From positions 30,695-94,694 of the forward strand of contig NZ_BSTR01000029.1 in the NCBI RefSeq assembly GCF_030269645.1: a stretch of DNA of 64,000 bases, read 5' to 3'. Position numbers and translations under genes: made by a program. Of this stretch, positions 13,184-22,245 are shown piece after piece. The notes beneath the pieces were generated by a model that saw only the letters and a program-made list of their open reading frames with translations, had not been told where the DNA came from and made no database searches. Source of the stretch: Actinokineospora sp. NBRC 105648 (GTDB lineage Bacteria; Actinomycetota; Actinomycetes; Mycobacteriales; Pseudonocardiaceae). Position 1 is the first letter of the stretch, and each line of letters begins with the position of its first letter.

Positions 13184-13552
13184 CTACTTGGTGACGAGCA
13201 GGTCCCAGCCCGCGATGCCCGGGCGGCACTTGTACGAGGTCCAGGCGCCCGCCGCGATGCCTGCGTCGCCCGCGGCCTTGCACTTGGCCAGGGTCGGGAA
13301 GGTGGCGATGTAGGCGTCGGTGAAGGTGCCGTAGGTCGGGTCCGCGCTGAGGCTGTAGCCCGCGATCCCGCTCTGGCACGAGTAGGTCACGAACACCGCC
13401 CCGCTGACGCCGTTGGTGCCCGCCGAGGTGCACTCGGCGGAGGTGGGCAGGTTGAACAGGTACACCGACGGGATCGCCTGCGCGGGCGTGCCCAGGCCAA
13501 GTGCCGCGACCCCCGCGATGGTGACCGCGGCGATACGGGAAAGGACCGACAT
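13184..13552 (-). CDS. Small secreted protein with two tandem Cys-containing modules
   Basis: A 122-residue protein with a clear signal peptide (MSVLSRIAAVTIAGVAALGL, cleavage after PAQA). The mature part is an internal duplication: module one has PTSAECTSAG, then VTYSCQSGIAGYSL; module two has PTLAKCKAAG, then TSYKCRPGIAGWDL. Each module has one Cys pair about 22 residues apart, so two disulfides are likely. No family recognised. It is monocistronic on the minus strand with a long divergent region upstream. Confidence 0.75.
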   Translation of the reverse strand: MSVLSRIAAVTIAGVAALGLGTPAQAIPSVYLFNLPTSAECTSAGTNGVSGAVFVTYSCQSGIAGYSLSADPTYGTFTDAYIATFPTLAKCKAAGDAGIAAGAWTSYKCRPGIAGWDLLVTK

Positions 13553-14162
13553 GATTATCTCCAGTCGTCAATGAGGTCTTCGCTGACGTCATGCTGGAAC
13601 AACGGGAGTCATGTTATCCGGGGCGCACAGACCCAAATGGAATCTTTGGTGGTCGGTGCCATTCACGTACAGCGACATTGACCCGAATTGGCTAATGCGA
13701 CCCGGGTGATATCGGTGCACCTCATCCGCCGCGGCTCGGTGCGCGGCGCTCGTCGTCCTGGGGTGAATGGCCCATTCCGGTCGGTCACGCTGGGTGACTG
13801 AACGTGGCGCTCACCACTCGATCTAGCGGACTTCGGCCATGGTCGGCCCGAAGTCGCTCCGGCCGGCCGTCGAACGCGGCCCTGACCAGCCGGTCCGGTT
13901 CGGCGCTATTGGTGGCCGAAATCCGCGACAACCATCGTTCGCCTGGGTGATCTCGATCGCCGAAATGGTCGCCTAACAGCCGTCGTCTCTGAATGTGGGA
14001 GCTGGTGGATCGGTTGGGGGATGGGGATCCCTGGGATGGAGTATTGAGCGGGAAGGCGACGGCGTGCTTAGATCGTTTAGTCGACTTCGAGCCTTGCGAC
14101 CTGGCTGCCATCCGCCCAAGGACCGGTTTATTCGGGGCGCACTGACAATAACGGGGGAAATT
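13553..14162. other. 610-bp divergent intergenic region
   Basis: It separates the secreted-protein gene from the methyltransferase cluster and is less GC-rich than its surroundings. Long open frames cross it on both strands but show no domain. It presumably holds the promoters of both flanking units; I could not pick out specific boxes with confidence. Confidence 0.4.
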
Positions 14163-14876
14163 GTGGTAACGCCGATGTCGGCACGGGACGAATCCGCTAT
14201 CCCGCTCTGGAACGACGCCTACGACACCTCCAGCCTGGCCGGTGGCGCCAACCTCTGGGGCGACCCGCCGGTGCCCTACGCGCAGGTCGCGGCCGAGCTG
14301 TTCGCCGAGCGCGGCGCCGCCGTGGTGCTCGACCTGCCCTGCGGCGACGGCCGCAACCTGCCCCCGCTGGCCGCGGGCGGCTCGGTGCTGCTGGCCGGTG
14401 ACACCTCGGTCAACGGCATGGCCATCGCCGAGGCCGTGGTCGACCGGGCGGGCGTGCGCGCGAAGACCGTTTTCCTGCGGCTCAACGCTTTCGACACCGG
14501 TCTGCTGGACAACTCGGTCGACGGCATCTTCTGCTGGGACCTGCTCGGCCACCTCACCGTCCCCGAGGACGCGCTGCGCGAGTTCTGGCGGATCCTGCGC
14601 CCGGGCGGCGCCCTGGTGGCGAACATGTGGACCATGAACGACTGCCAGGTCACCGACCCGAACATCCGCGAGGTCGAGCCGAAGATCTACATCGACCACT
14701 TCGACTTCTACTGCCGCTTCTACGAGCGCCCGGATCTCGACGCGTTGCTGGAATCGGTCGGAATGGTCGCGGAGAATGTGGAGACGCAGCGCTGGTGGGA
14801 GCCGCCGCACTCCGGTTACCGCGATTACGAGCACGAGCACGAGAGCCTCATCTTCACCATTCGCAAGAACGCCTGA
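14163..14876 (+). CDS. Class I SAM-dependent methyltransferase
   Basis: A protein of about 237 residues with the SAM-binding motif I VVLDLPCGDGRNLPPL, motif II acidic segment, and the post-motif FWRILRPGGALVANMW typical of class I methyltransferases. GTG 14163 follows GGGGGAA closely; ATG 14175 is an alternative. It is the first gene of the collinear block that makes a diamino acid, and 59 bp precede the kinase start. It may methylate the diamino acid or a later intermediate. No closer subfamily can be named. Confidence 0.82.
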   Translation: MVTPMSARDESAIPLWNDAYDTSSLAGGANLWGDPPVPYAQVAAELFAERGAAVVLDLPCGDGRNLPPLAAGGSVLLAGDTSVNGMAIAEAVVDRAGVRAKTVFLRLNAFDTGLLDNSVDGIFCWDLLGHLTVPEDALREFWRILRPGGALVANMWTMNDCQVTDPNIREVEPKIYIDHFDFYCRFYERPDLDALLESVGMVAENVETQRWWEPPHSGYRDYEHEHESLIFTIRKNA

Positions 14877-14935
14877 CCAAGACGCGGCGCGCGGGCAGGC
14901 CTGCGGTGGACCAGCTTGGGGGAGCATTGATCTCG

Positions 14936-15874
14936 ATGACACAGGGGCGCCGGGGTCCCGGCGCGCCGCGGGTCGGCATCGGCACCGCGCACGGCCACCA
15001 CGGCGAGCTGGTGCAGGGCGCGTTCAGCAGACCGGGCGGGGCGCTGGTCCGCGCCCTGCTCACCCTGCCGCACCGCGGGATCGGCAGCCGGGTGGTCTTC
15101 CACCCCGAGCCCGGTGCCGCGCTCGTGCTGCCCGGTCCGGGCTACGAGAAGGTCGGCCGGGCGGTCGAGCTGACCCTGCGGGCGCTGTTCGACGAGCCGC
15201 CCGGCGGCCGGGTCGAGGTCACCGGCGACGTCCCGCGCGGGGTCGGCATGGGCTCGTCCACCAGCGACGTCACCGCCGCGATCCGGGCGGTGGCCGACAG
15301 CCGCGGCGCGCCGCTGCCCGACGACGAGGTGGCCCGGCTGGCCGCGCTCGCCGAGGGCGCCTGCGACTCGATCATGGTGGCCGACCGGGTGGTGCTCTTC
15401 GCCCAGCGCGAGGGCGCCGTCGTGGAGACCCTCGCGCCGCGGCTGCCGCCGATGGTCGTGGTCGGCTGCGACACCGACCCCGGTGTCTCGGTCGACACCC
15501 TGGCGCACGAGCAGCCGCGCTACGGCAGCACCGAGCTGGCCACCTTCGGCGTGCTGCGCAGTGCCCTGCGCCGCTCGCTGACCACCGGTGACGTCGGCCT
15601 GCTCGGCCGCGCCGCCAGCGCCAGCGCCCGGATCAACCAGCGCTTCCTGCCCAAGCAGCCGTTGGACTTCCTGCTCGCGCTGGCCGAGGAGGAGGGGGCC
15701 TGCGGGGTCCAGGTGGCGCACAGCGGCACGGTCGCCGGGGTGATCTTCGACCCGGCCCGGCCGGACACCGCGCACGGGGTCTACCGCGCGGTCGACCGGA
15801 TCGGCGCGGCGGGCCTGCCGGTCACCAGCGTGCTGGGCGAGTCGCTGGTGCGCGACGTGCCGGTGGGCGCGTGA
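14936..15874 (+). CDS. GHMP-family kinase, PduX (L-threonine kinase)-like
   Basis: A 312-residue GHMP kinase. The N-terminal HHGELVQGAF matches the GELIQG signature of PduX-type threonine kinases, and the ATP-binding motif reads PRGVGMGSSTSDVTAAI. PduX makes O-phospho-L-threonine from threonine and ATP. Here the next two genes encode enzymes that could replace such a phosphate by an amino group, so O-phospho-threonine (or -serine) is the expected product. ATG 14936 has a GGGGGAG site upstream; TTG 14927 is in frame. Stop and next start overlap (TGATG). Confidence 0.85.
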   Translation: MTQGRRGPGAPRVGIGTAHGHHGELVQGAFSRPGGALVRALLTLPHRGIGSRVVFHPEPGAALVLPGPGYEKVGRAVELTLRALFDEPPGGRVEVTGDVPRGVGMGSSTSDVTAAIRAVADSRGAPLPDDEVARLAALAEGACDSIMVADRVVLFAQREGAVVETLAPRLPPMVVVGCDTDPGVSVDTLAHEQPRYGSTELATFGVLRSALRRSLTTGDVGLLGRAASASARINQRFLPKQPLDFLLALAEEEGACGVQVAHSGTVAGVIFDPARPDTAHGVYRAVDRIGAAGLPVTSVLGESLVRDVPVGA

Positions 15875-16917
15875 TGCCCGCTCGGCCCTACGGCGAGGCG
15901 ACCGAGGCCTACCGGATCCCCAAGCTGATCCGCCTGGCGCCCAACCTCTACGGGGTCTGCTTCACCCTGATGAAGATGATCCCGGCGCGGCACATCCTGC
16001 GCCGGGCCGAGGCCGACGGGCTGCTGGAGCCGGAGACGGTGGTCGTGGAGACCACCTCCGGCACCTTCGGCCTGGCGCTGGCGATGCAGACCGCGCAGGC
16101 GGGCAGGCGGCTCATCCTGGTCAGCGACCCGGCCGTGGACGAGCGGCTGCTGCGCAGGCTCACCGACCTCGGCGCGGTCGTCGAGCGGGTGGCCGCCAAG
16201 GCCGCGGTCGGCGGCTACCAGGCCGCCCGGCTGACCCGGCTGGCCGAGATCCGCCGCGAGCTGCCCTCGACGTTCTGCCCGGAGCAGTACAGCAACCCGG
16301 ACAACCCGCGCTCGTACGCGCTGGTGGCCGAGCTGCTGGTGGAGGCGCTGGGCCAGGTCGACTGCGTGGTCGGGCCGGTCGGCTCCGGCGGCTCGCTGTG
16401 CGGCACCACCCGGTTCCTGCGCTCGGTGCTGCCCGACTGCCACGCGATCGGTGTCGACTCGCACGACAGTGTCCTCTTCGGACACCCGGACGGTCCAAGG
16501 GCGCTGCGCGGCCTGGGGAACAGCCTGATGCCCCCGAACCTCGACCACACCGTCCTGGACAGCGTGCACTGGTGCACCGCCGACGAGGCGTTCCTCGCCA
16601 CCCGGCAACTGCACCAGCGGCACGCCCTGTTCATGGGGCCGACCTCGGGCGCGGCGTACCTGTCCGCGCGCTGGTGGGCGCGCGAACACCCCGACGCCCT
16701 CACCGTGGTCCTGCTACCTGACGAGGGATACCGCTACCTAGACACGGTCTACGACGACGCCTGGCTCGCGGCAGAGGGCCACGTCCGCGCCGAGCTGCCG
16801 GACGCGCCGACACCGGTCGCCGACGCGACCGTCCCCGGCACCGTGTGGTCGGCGTTCGACTGGGGCAGGCGCACCTACGCCGACGCCGTGGCCGGCGTCG
16901 GCCTGGCGGTGCGCTGA
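15874..16917 (+). CDS. PLP-dependent beta-replacement synthase, cysteine synthase/SbnA-like
   Basis: A 347-residue fold-type II PLP enzyme. The cofactor Lys is about K34 in FTLMKMIPA, the substrate loop is TTSGTFGLALA, and the phosphate cup is GPVGSGGSLCG. The motif after Lys differs from the usual VKDR of cysteine synthases. SbnA and the DabA-type enzymes of 2,3-diaminobutyrate pathways join an amino acid donor to O-phosphoserine or O-phosphothreonine by its nitrogen. With a kinase before and an argininosuccinate-lyase-like enzyme after, aspartate is the likely donor. It overlaps both neighbours by one base. Confidence 0.87.
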   Translation: MPARPYGEATEAYRIPKLIRLAPNLYGVCFTLMKMIPARHILRRAEADGLLEPETVVVETTSGTFGLALAMQTAQAGRRLILVSDPAVDERLLRRLTDLGAVVERVAAKAAVGGYQAARLTRLAEIRRELPSTFCPEQYSNPDNPRSYALVAELLVEALGQVDCVVGPVGSGGSLCGTTRFLRSVLPDCHAIGVDSHDSVLFGHPDGPRALRGLGNSLMPPNLDHTVLDSVHWCTADEAFLATRQLHQRHALFMGPTSGAAYLSARWWAREHPDALTVVLLPDEGYRYLDTVYDDAWLAAEGHVRAELPDAPTPVADATVPGTVWSAFDWGRRTYADAVAGVGLAVR

Positions 16918-18332
16918 TGGCCGCGCTGAGCGGGCTCGGCCCGCGCACCCGGCGGGTCGTCTACGGCGCGCTGCCCCCCGAGGAGGTCGCCGCCGAGCTG
17001 GCCTTCACCGCCCGCGTCGACCGTGCGCACCTGGTCATGCTCGTCGAGCGCGGCCTGGTCGACCCCGACGCCGCCCGCGCCCTGCTCAAGCTGATCACCG
17101 AGCTGACCGAGACCGAGTTCGCCGCGCTCGCCGGGCGACCGGCTCCCCGTGGCGTGTACCTGATGTACGAGGGCTACCTCATCGAGCGGCTCGGTGCCGA
17201 CGTCGGCGGGGTCCTGCACACCGGCCGCTCCCGCAACGACCTCAAGGCCACCACCACTGCCCTCGACCTGCGCGCCTGGTCGCTCGACTTCGTCGAGCAG
17301 GTCGCCCGGTTGCAGGGGGTGCTGCTCTCCCGGGCCCGCGCCCACCGCGCGGTGGTGATGCCGGTGCACACGCACTTCCAGGCCGCGATGCCGATCACCT
17401 ACGGCTACTACCTGCTGGGCGTCGCGCACGCCGTCGGCCGCGAGCTGCGCTCCTTCCGCGCCGCGGTGTCCGAATTGGACACTTGCCCGCTGGGAGCCGC
17501 CGCCGTGGCCGGAACCGACCTGCCCATCGACCCGGCCCGCACCGCCGCCCTGCTGGGCTTCTCCGGTACCACGTCGCACGCACTGGACTCGTTGGCCAGC
17601 CGGGACACCCCGCTGCGCCTGCTGGCCGCGGCCGCGAGCCTGGCGGTGGTGCTCAGCCGCGCGGCAACCGACCTGCAACTGTGGAGCAGCGCGGAGTTCG
17701 GGTTCGTCACCTTCCCCGACCGCTTGGTGGGCGGCAGTTCGGCCATGCCGCAGAAGCGCAACGCGTTCCTGCTCGAGCACGTGCGGGCCAAGGCGGGCCG
17801 TGCGATCGGGTCGTGGGCGGGTGCCGCCGCCACGGTGAAGTCCGCGCCGTTCACCAACTCCATCGAGGTCGGCACCGAGTCGGTGGCCGAGATCCGGGCG
17901 GGCTTGGCGGCCACGGCCGAGTCCGTCGCGCTCTGCCAGGTGCTGCTCGCCGGCGCTGTCCCGGTCCCCGGTCGGATGGCCGAGCGGGTCGCCACCGGTT
18001 TCACCGCGGCCACCTCGATCGCCAACCGGCTCGTCCGCTCGGGCACGGCTTTCCGCACCGCGCACGAGGTCGTCGGCGACGCCGTCCGCGCGGCGGTCGC
18101 CTCGGGCTCGAGCGAACTGCCCGGTCTCGACGAGGGCCGCACACCCGCCGAACTGGTCGAGGCCCAGCGCTACGGTGGCGGCCCGGGGGCGTTCGACCTC
18201 CCGTTCGACCAAGCTCTCGCCGACTGGTCCGCCCACCGCGAGTGGTGCCGCGCGAAGCACAGTGCCCTCGACGACGCAGCGTCGGCCCTCGACGAGGCCA
18301 CCCGCACCGCTGCCCTGGCGGCCGGGTCGTGA
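16917..18332 (+). CDS. Argininosuccinate lyase-like enzyme of the fumarase/aspartase superfamily
   Basis: A 471-residue lyase with the superfamily signature GGSSAMPQKRNAFLLE near residue 275, the earlier HTGRSRNDLKAT and the His-containing MPVHTHFQAAMPITYGYYL. Argininosuccinate lyase releases fumarate from an N-substituted aspartate. In this operon it should cleave the aspartate adduct made by the PLP synthase, leaving a 2,3-diamino acid plus fumarate. No argG or other arginine gene is near, so a role in arginine synthesis is unlikely. ATG overlaps the upstream TGA; its own stop overlaps the next GTG. Confidence 0.87.
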   Translation: MAALSGLGPRTRRVVYGALPPEEVAAELAFTARVDRAHLVMLVERGLVDPDAARALLKLITELTETEFAALAGRPAPRGVYLMYEGYLIERLGADVGGVLHTGRSRNDLKATTTALDLRAWSLDFVEQVARLQGVLLSRARAHRAVVMPVHTHFQAAMPITYGYYLLGVAHAVGRELRSFRAAVSELDTCPLGAAAVAGTDLPIDPARTAALLGFSGTTSHALDSLASRDTPLRLLAAAASLAVVLSRAATDLQLWSSAEFGFVTFPDRLVGGSSAMPQKRNAFLLEHVRAKAGRAIGSWAGAAATVKSAPFTNSIEVGTESVAEIRAGLAATAESVALCQVLLAGAVPVPGRMAERVATGFTAATSIANRLVRSGTAFRTAHEVVGDAVRAAVASGSSELPGLDEGRTPAELVEAQRYGGGPGAFDLPFDQALADWSAHREWCRAKHSALDDAASALDEATRTAALAAGS

Positions 18333-19531
18333 GCACAGAGGTGTTGGTACTGCTGGAAAGCAACACCACCGGTACCGGAAGGCTTTTCTGCGCCTCAGCC
18401 CGCGCGCGCGGTCTTCGGCCGGTTGTGCTGACCCGCGATCCCGCGCGATACCCCTATCTCGCCGAAGACGACATCGACCACGTCGTGGTCGACACCAACG
18501 ACGCTGTCGCCGTGCGGGCCGCGCTGCCCGACCACGTCCGGGGTGTCACCAGCAGTTCGGAGCTGTTCATCGGCCCAGCGGCGAGCATCGCGCGGGAACT
18601 CGGCCTGCCCCACCCCGACCCGGAGGCCGTCGCGCTGGCCCGGGACAAGGCGGCGATGCGCGCCGCCCTGCGGTCCGCCGGTTTGCCGGGGCCGGGATTC
18701 GCGCAGGCCGACTCGGTGGACGCGGCCGTGCGGGTGGCGGCGGACATCGGCTTCCCGGTGGTGGTGAAGCCCGTGCACGGAACGGGATCCGCGGGCGTCC
18801 GGTTGTGCACCGACCAGATCGAGGTCAAGGCGGCCGCGGCCGAGCTGGACCCGCGGCCCGTGCTGGTCGAGTCCTACTTGGATGGTCCGGAGTACTCGGT
18901 GGAGACCTTCGACGGCGCGCCGGTCGTCGTGGTCGCCAAGCACCTCGGACCGCGGCCGCACTTCGTCGAGACCGGCCACGACCTGCCCGCGCCAGTGCCC
19001 GCGGCGACCCGGTCCGCCCTGGGCCGGGCGGCGGCCGAGGCGCTCTCCGCACTCGGGTTGCGTTGGGGTGCGGCACATGTAGAGCTGCGTGACACCGCGG
19101 CCGGCCCGCGCGTCGTGGAGGTGAACCCCCGGCTGGCGGGCGGGATGATCCCGGCCGCGATCTCCGGTGCGCTGGGCATCGACCTGGTGGACGCCGTCGT
19201 GGCGCGCGCGCTCGGCGAGCCGGTCGACCTCACCCCCCGGCGCGCGCTGTCCGCCGCCATCCGGTTCGTCCTGACCCCCGGACCCGGCACGGTCACCGCC
19301 GTCGACGGTGTCGAGGAGGCCGAGGGCGTCCCCGGCGTCGAGCGGGTCGGCGTGCTGGCCCAACCGGGCACCGAGGTGCGCGTGCGGAACTCGTTCCAGG
19401 ACCGGCTCGGCTATGTCGTGGCCGTCGGCGCCGACCCGACCGAGGCCCGCGCGACCGCCGACGGCGCGGCGGGCCTGCTGCGCTGGCGGCTGACCGGGCC
19501 TTGGGGGTTCGCCGGGAATGGGGCGCAGTAG
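18329..19531 (+). CDS. ATP-grasp carboxylate-amine ligase
   Basis: A 400-residue ATP-grasp protein. The nucleotide loop is VVKPVHGTGSAGVRLC, and the metal-binding end is VEVNPRLAGGMIPAAI. Enzymes of this type (BacD-like, carbamoyl-phosphate-synthase-like) join a carboxylate to an amine through an acyl phosphate and often make dipeptides without an NRPS. GTG 18329 overlaps the lyase stop by 4 nt. The likely task is to couple the 2,3-diamino acid to a second amino acid or acyl acid. Confidence 0.87.
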   Translation: MSTEVLVLLESNTTGTGRLFCASARARGLRPVVLTRDPARYPYLAEDDIDHVVVDTNDAVAVRAALPDHVRGVTSSSELFIGPAASIARELGLPHPDPEAVALARDKAAMRAALRSAGLPGPGFAQADSVDAAVRVAADIGFPVVVKPVHGTGSAGVRLCTDQIEVKAAAAELDPRPVLVESYLDGPEYSVETFDGAPVVVVAKHLGPRPHFVETGHDLPAPVPAATRSALGRAAAEALSALGLRWGAAHVELRDTAAGPRVVEVNPRLAGGMIPAAISGALGIDLVDAVVARALGEPVDLTPRRALSAAIRFVLTPGPGTVTAVDGVEEAEGVPGVERVGVLAQPGTEVRVRNSFQDRLGYVVAVGADPTEARATADGAAGLLRWRLTGPWGFAGNGAQ

Positions 19532-19540
19532 GGTGGGCGA

Positions 19541-20287
19541 ATGGGAATCACACATCACGGTCGCACATATCGCCTCGACTGGGCGGATTCCACCATTCGG
19601 GAATGGGAGTGCACGGTCCTCTGGTCGGACCCGGCGGATCCGGAAGCGGGCGTCGTGCTCGACCGGTCGGCTTTCTACCCCGGTGGCGGCGGCCAGCCGC
19701 CCGACCACGGCGTGTTGCTGTGGCAGGGAGTCACCACTCGAATTGTGGGCACCCGAAAGGCTGACGACCACTTTCTCCTGCCCGCCCCCGGCGACCCGGT
19801 CCCGCCGGTCGGCACCGTGGTCCAGGGCGCGCTGGACGACGACCGCCGGTCCAGCCTCATGCGCACCCACTCCGGGCTGCACGTGTTGTGCGGCACCGTC
19901 TTCCGCGACTTCGGCGCCTCGGTCACCGGCGGCAACATGGAGCCGGGGGAGGCCCGGATGGACTTCAACCTGCCCACCGTCCCGCCGAACTTCAAGCAGA
20001 TCCTCGAGGAGGCGGTGAATGCCGAGATCGAACGCGACCGCGCGATCGACGTCCGTTTCGTGGCGCGGGAGCAGGTGCTCACCGACCCCGAGCTGATTCG
20101 CACGCAGAATGTCGCCCCGCCCGGCGACGACCCCGAATTGCGCGTCGTCGACATCGTCGGCCTCGACGTCCAGGCCGACGGCGGCACGCACGTGGCCTCC
20201 ACCAAGCAGATCGGCAGGCTGCAGATCACGAAGGTGGACAACAAGGGCAAGCAGAACCGCAGGGTCCGGGTACGAATCGTGGACTGA
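19541..20287 (+). CDS. AlaX-like aminoacyl-tRNA editing hydrolase
   Basis: A 248-residue protein resembling stand-alone alanyl-tRNA editing enzymes. The first metal motif HxxxH is seen in RTHSGLHVLCG, followed by GGNMEPGEARMDF. The second motif reads DVQADGGTHVASTKQIG, where AlaRS and many AlaX proteins have CGGTH; an Asp stands where the Cys ligand would be. AlaX clears mischarged tRNA-Ala. ATG 19541 follows 9 nt after the ligase stop. In this cluster it may protect the producer from misincorporation of the pathway's amino acid, or process an intermediate. Confidence 0.82.
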   Translation: MGITHHGRTYRLDWADSTIREWECTVLWSDPADPEAGVVLDRSAFYPGGGGQPPDHGVLLWQGVTTRIVGTRKADDHFLLPAPGDPVPPVGTVVQGALDDDRRSSLMRTHSGLHVLCGTVFRDFGASVTGGNMEPGEARMDFNLPTVPPNFKQILEEAVNAEIERDRAIDVRFVAREQVLTDPELIRTQNVAPPGDDPELRVVDIVGLDVQADGGTHVASTKQIGRLQITKVDNKGKQNRRVRVRIVD

Positions 20288-20308
20288 CACGGCAGGTGTG
20301 GGAGCGGC

Positions 20309-22105
20309 ATGGCGAACGAGCTTTCGGTACTGATCATCGGACTCGGCACGCGCGGGCTGGGCGTCCTGGAACGCCTGCTCGCCATCGCCGCCGCGCACCC
20401 CGCCCCGGTCCGGGTGCAGGTCGTCGACCCGACCTGCGACGGCACCGGCCTGCACACCCCGGCCCAGCCGGACTACCTGCTGCTCAACACCGTCTGCGGC
20501 CAGGTCACCATGTTCCCCGACCGGGCGATGATCGGCGCGGGCCCGGAGCGTCGGGGCCCGAGCCTCTACGAGTGGGCCACCGGCCGGGACCTGCGCGTTG
20601 GCGCCGACGGCTGGACCGTCGGCGAGGTCGGCAGGCCGATCCGACCCACCGACTTCCTGCCGCGCCGCGTACTCGGCGAGTACTTGCGCTGGTTCCTCGG
20701 CGAACTGGTCCGGTCCGCGCCCGCCAACGTGCGCGTCACCTTCCACCGCGCGCAGGTCGTGGAGCTGGTCGACCACCTGGGACCCGGCTTGGCCTTCCGG
20801 CTCTCCGATGACACCGTCGCATCGGTCGACTCGGTGTTCCTCACCACCGGGCACACCCCGAACACCCGCCCGGCGGCACCCGGCCGCGTGATCGATGCCC
20901 TCTACCCGCTGCCCGCGACCCTCGACCGCGTCGAGCCCGGCCAATCCGTCGCGATCGGCGGGATGGGCCTCTCGGCGATGGACGCGCTGGCTGCGCTCAC
21001 CGTCGGCCGCGGCGGCACGTTCGCGGGCGACCGGCGCTACCGGCCCAGTGGGCGCGAACCGTCCGTGCTGATGTTCTGCACGTCGGGCGTGCCGTTCCGG
21101 GCCCGACCGTTGGTCAACCGACCACTGCCCGGCTACGTCCCGGTCGCCCTCACCGAACCGACCATCGACCGACTGCGGCACGAACGCGGCCCACTCGACT
21201 TCGACACCGACCTGCTTCCGTTGGTACTAGCCGAAATGCGCGCCGCCTACCACCGGCGCCGGGCGACGATGGCGGGCGAGCCCGACCCCTTCGCCAACGT
21301 GCGCACGCCAGGCGAGGTCGAGGTCCTGCTCAACGCACTGGACACCGCACACGGCGGATTCGACGCCTACGCCGCGTGGACCGGCAGCGAGGGCATGGCG
21401 TTAACTTCAGGACAGTCCTATCAGGACTGGGCGGTGGACTTCATCCGAGCGGACCTGGCCGAGGGCGTGCTGGGATTCGAGGGCAGCCCGGTAAAAGCGG
21501 GCATCGACATCCTGCGCGACCTGCGCGACACGATCCGCTACGCGGTCGACTTCGGCGGCCTGACAGCGGATTCCCTGCGGTCGTTCCTCGCCGTGGCAGT
21601 GCCGAGGATGAACCGCGCGGTCGTGGGGCCGCAGCACGACCGACACCGCGACCTGTTGGCGCTGGTGGAGGCGGGCGTGGTGTCCCTGGCGGCTGGCCCA
21701 GCACCCGAGGTGACGTGGCTGCCGACGGACCGCTGGCGGATCAGCTCGACCCGGTTGGCCGTCCCGTTCGAGCGGGACGTGGACTGGCTCTGCCGCGCCC
21801 ATGTGCCGTACCCGGCGGTGGGGTCGTCGGCCAGCCCACTGCTGGTGTCCCTCCGCGAGGCCGGGCTGCTGCGGTCGGTGCCGGGGGCCACCGGGGTCGC
21901 GGTCGACCGCGACCAGCACCCAATACGAACCGATGGCGCGACAGAACGGCGCATCCGAGTGCTAGGCCCGCTGTGCGAGGGCAGCACGTTCTACAACCAC
22001 CTGGTCCCCTCACCGGGCGCCTTCTCCCGTCCACCCGCCGACGCCCAGCGCTGCGTCGCAGCGCTGTTCGGCGCCGACGTCGTCGCCGCCGGACGCGCTT
22101 CTTAG
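20309..22105 (+). CDS. FAD/NAD(P)-binding protein (NAD_binding_9 type)
   Basis: A 598-residue protein that starts with a dinucleotide fingerprint LIIGLGTRGLGVLERL and continues with LLNTVCGQVTMFPDR and a second glycine-rich segment AIGGMGLSAMDALAAL. This fits the PF13454-type FAD/NAD(P)-binding family, which includes proteins of unknown reaction in peptide and siderophore clusters. It lies 21 bp after the AlaX-like gene with GGGAGCGGC before ATG. It may be the oxidative or N-oxygenating step of the pathway; the reaction is not predictable. Confidence 0.8.
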   Translation: MANELSVLIIGLGTRGLGVLERLLAIAAAHPAPVRVQVVDPTCDGTGLHTPAQPDYLLLNTVCGQVTMFPDRAMIGAGPERRGPSLYEWATGRDLRVGADGWTVGEVGRPIRPTDFLPRRVLGEYLRWFLGELVRSAPANVRVTFHRAQVVELVDHLGPGLAFRLSDDTVASVDSVFLTTGHTPNTRPAAPGRVIDALYPLPATLDRVEPGQSVAIGGMGLSAMDALAALTVGRGGTFAGDRRYRPSGREPSVLMFCTSGVPFRARPLVNRPLPGYVPVALTEPTIDRLRHERGPLDFDTDLLPLVLAEMRAAYHRRRATMAGEPDPFANVRTPGEVEVLLNALDTAHGGFDAYAAWTGSEGMALTSGQSYQDWAVDFIRADLAEGVLGFEGSPVKAGIDILRDLRDTIRYAVDFGGLTADSLRSFLAVAVPRMNRAVVGPQHDRHRDLLALVEAGVVSLAAGPAPEVTWLPTDRWRISSTRLAVPFERDVDWLCRAHVPYPAVGSSASPLLVSLREAGLLRSVPGATGVAVDRDQHPIRTDGATERRIRVLGPLCEGSTFYNHLVPSPGAFSRPPADAQRCVAALFGADVVAAGRAS

Positions 22106-22245
22106 GCTCCCGCGCAACGAGAACACGTTCGGGTGTCAGGGCGGTGTTGATGTTGCGGCGGGCGCGGGGTTTGGTGAGGCTGGTCCCGCCAATCCCAAGT
22201 AGACAGATCCGCGCGCCGCGCCGGCGCGCGGGCGGAAGGACTCCC

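Noticed and set aside
16917..18332. Arginine biosynthesis gene argH
   Set aside because: No arg genes nearby; overlaps with the PLP synthase and ATP-grasp genes point to a diamino-acid pathway.
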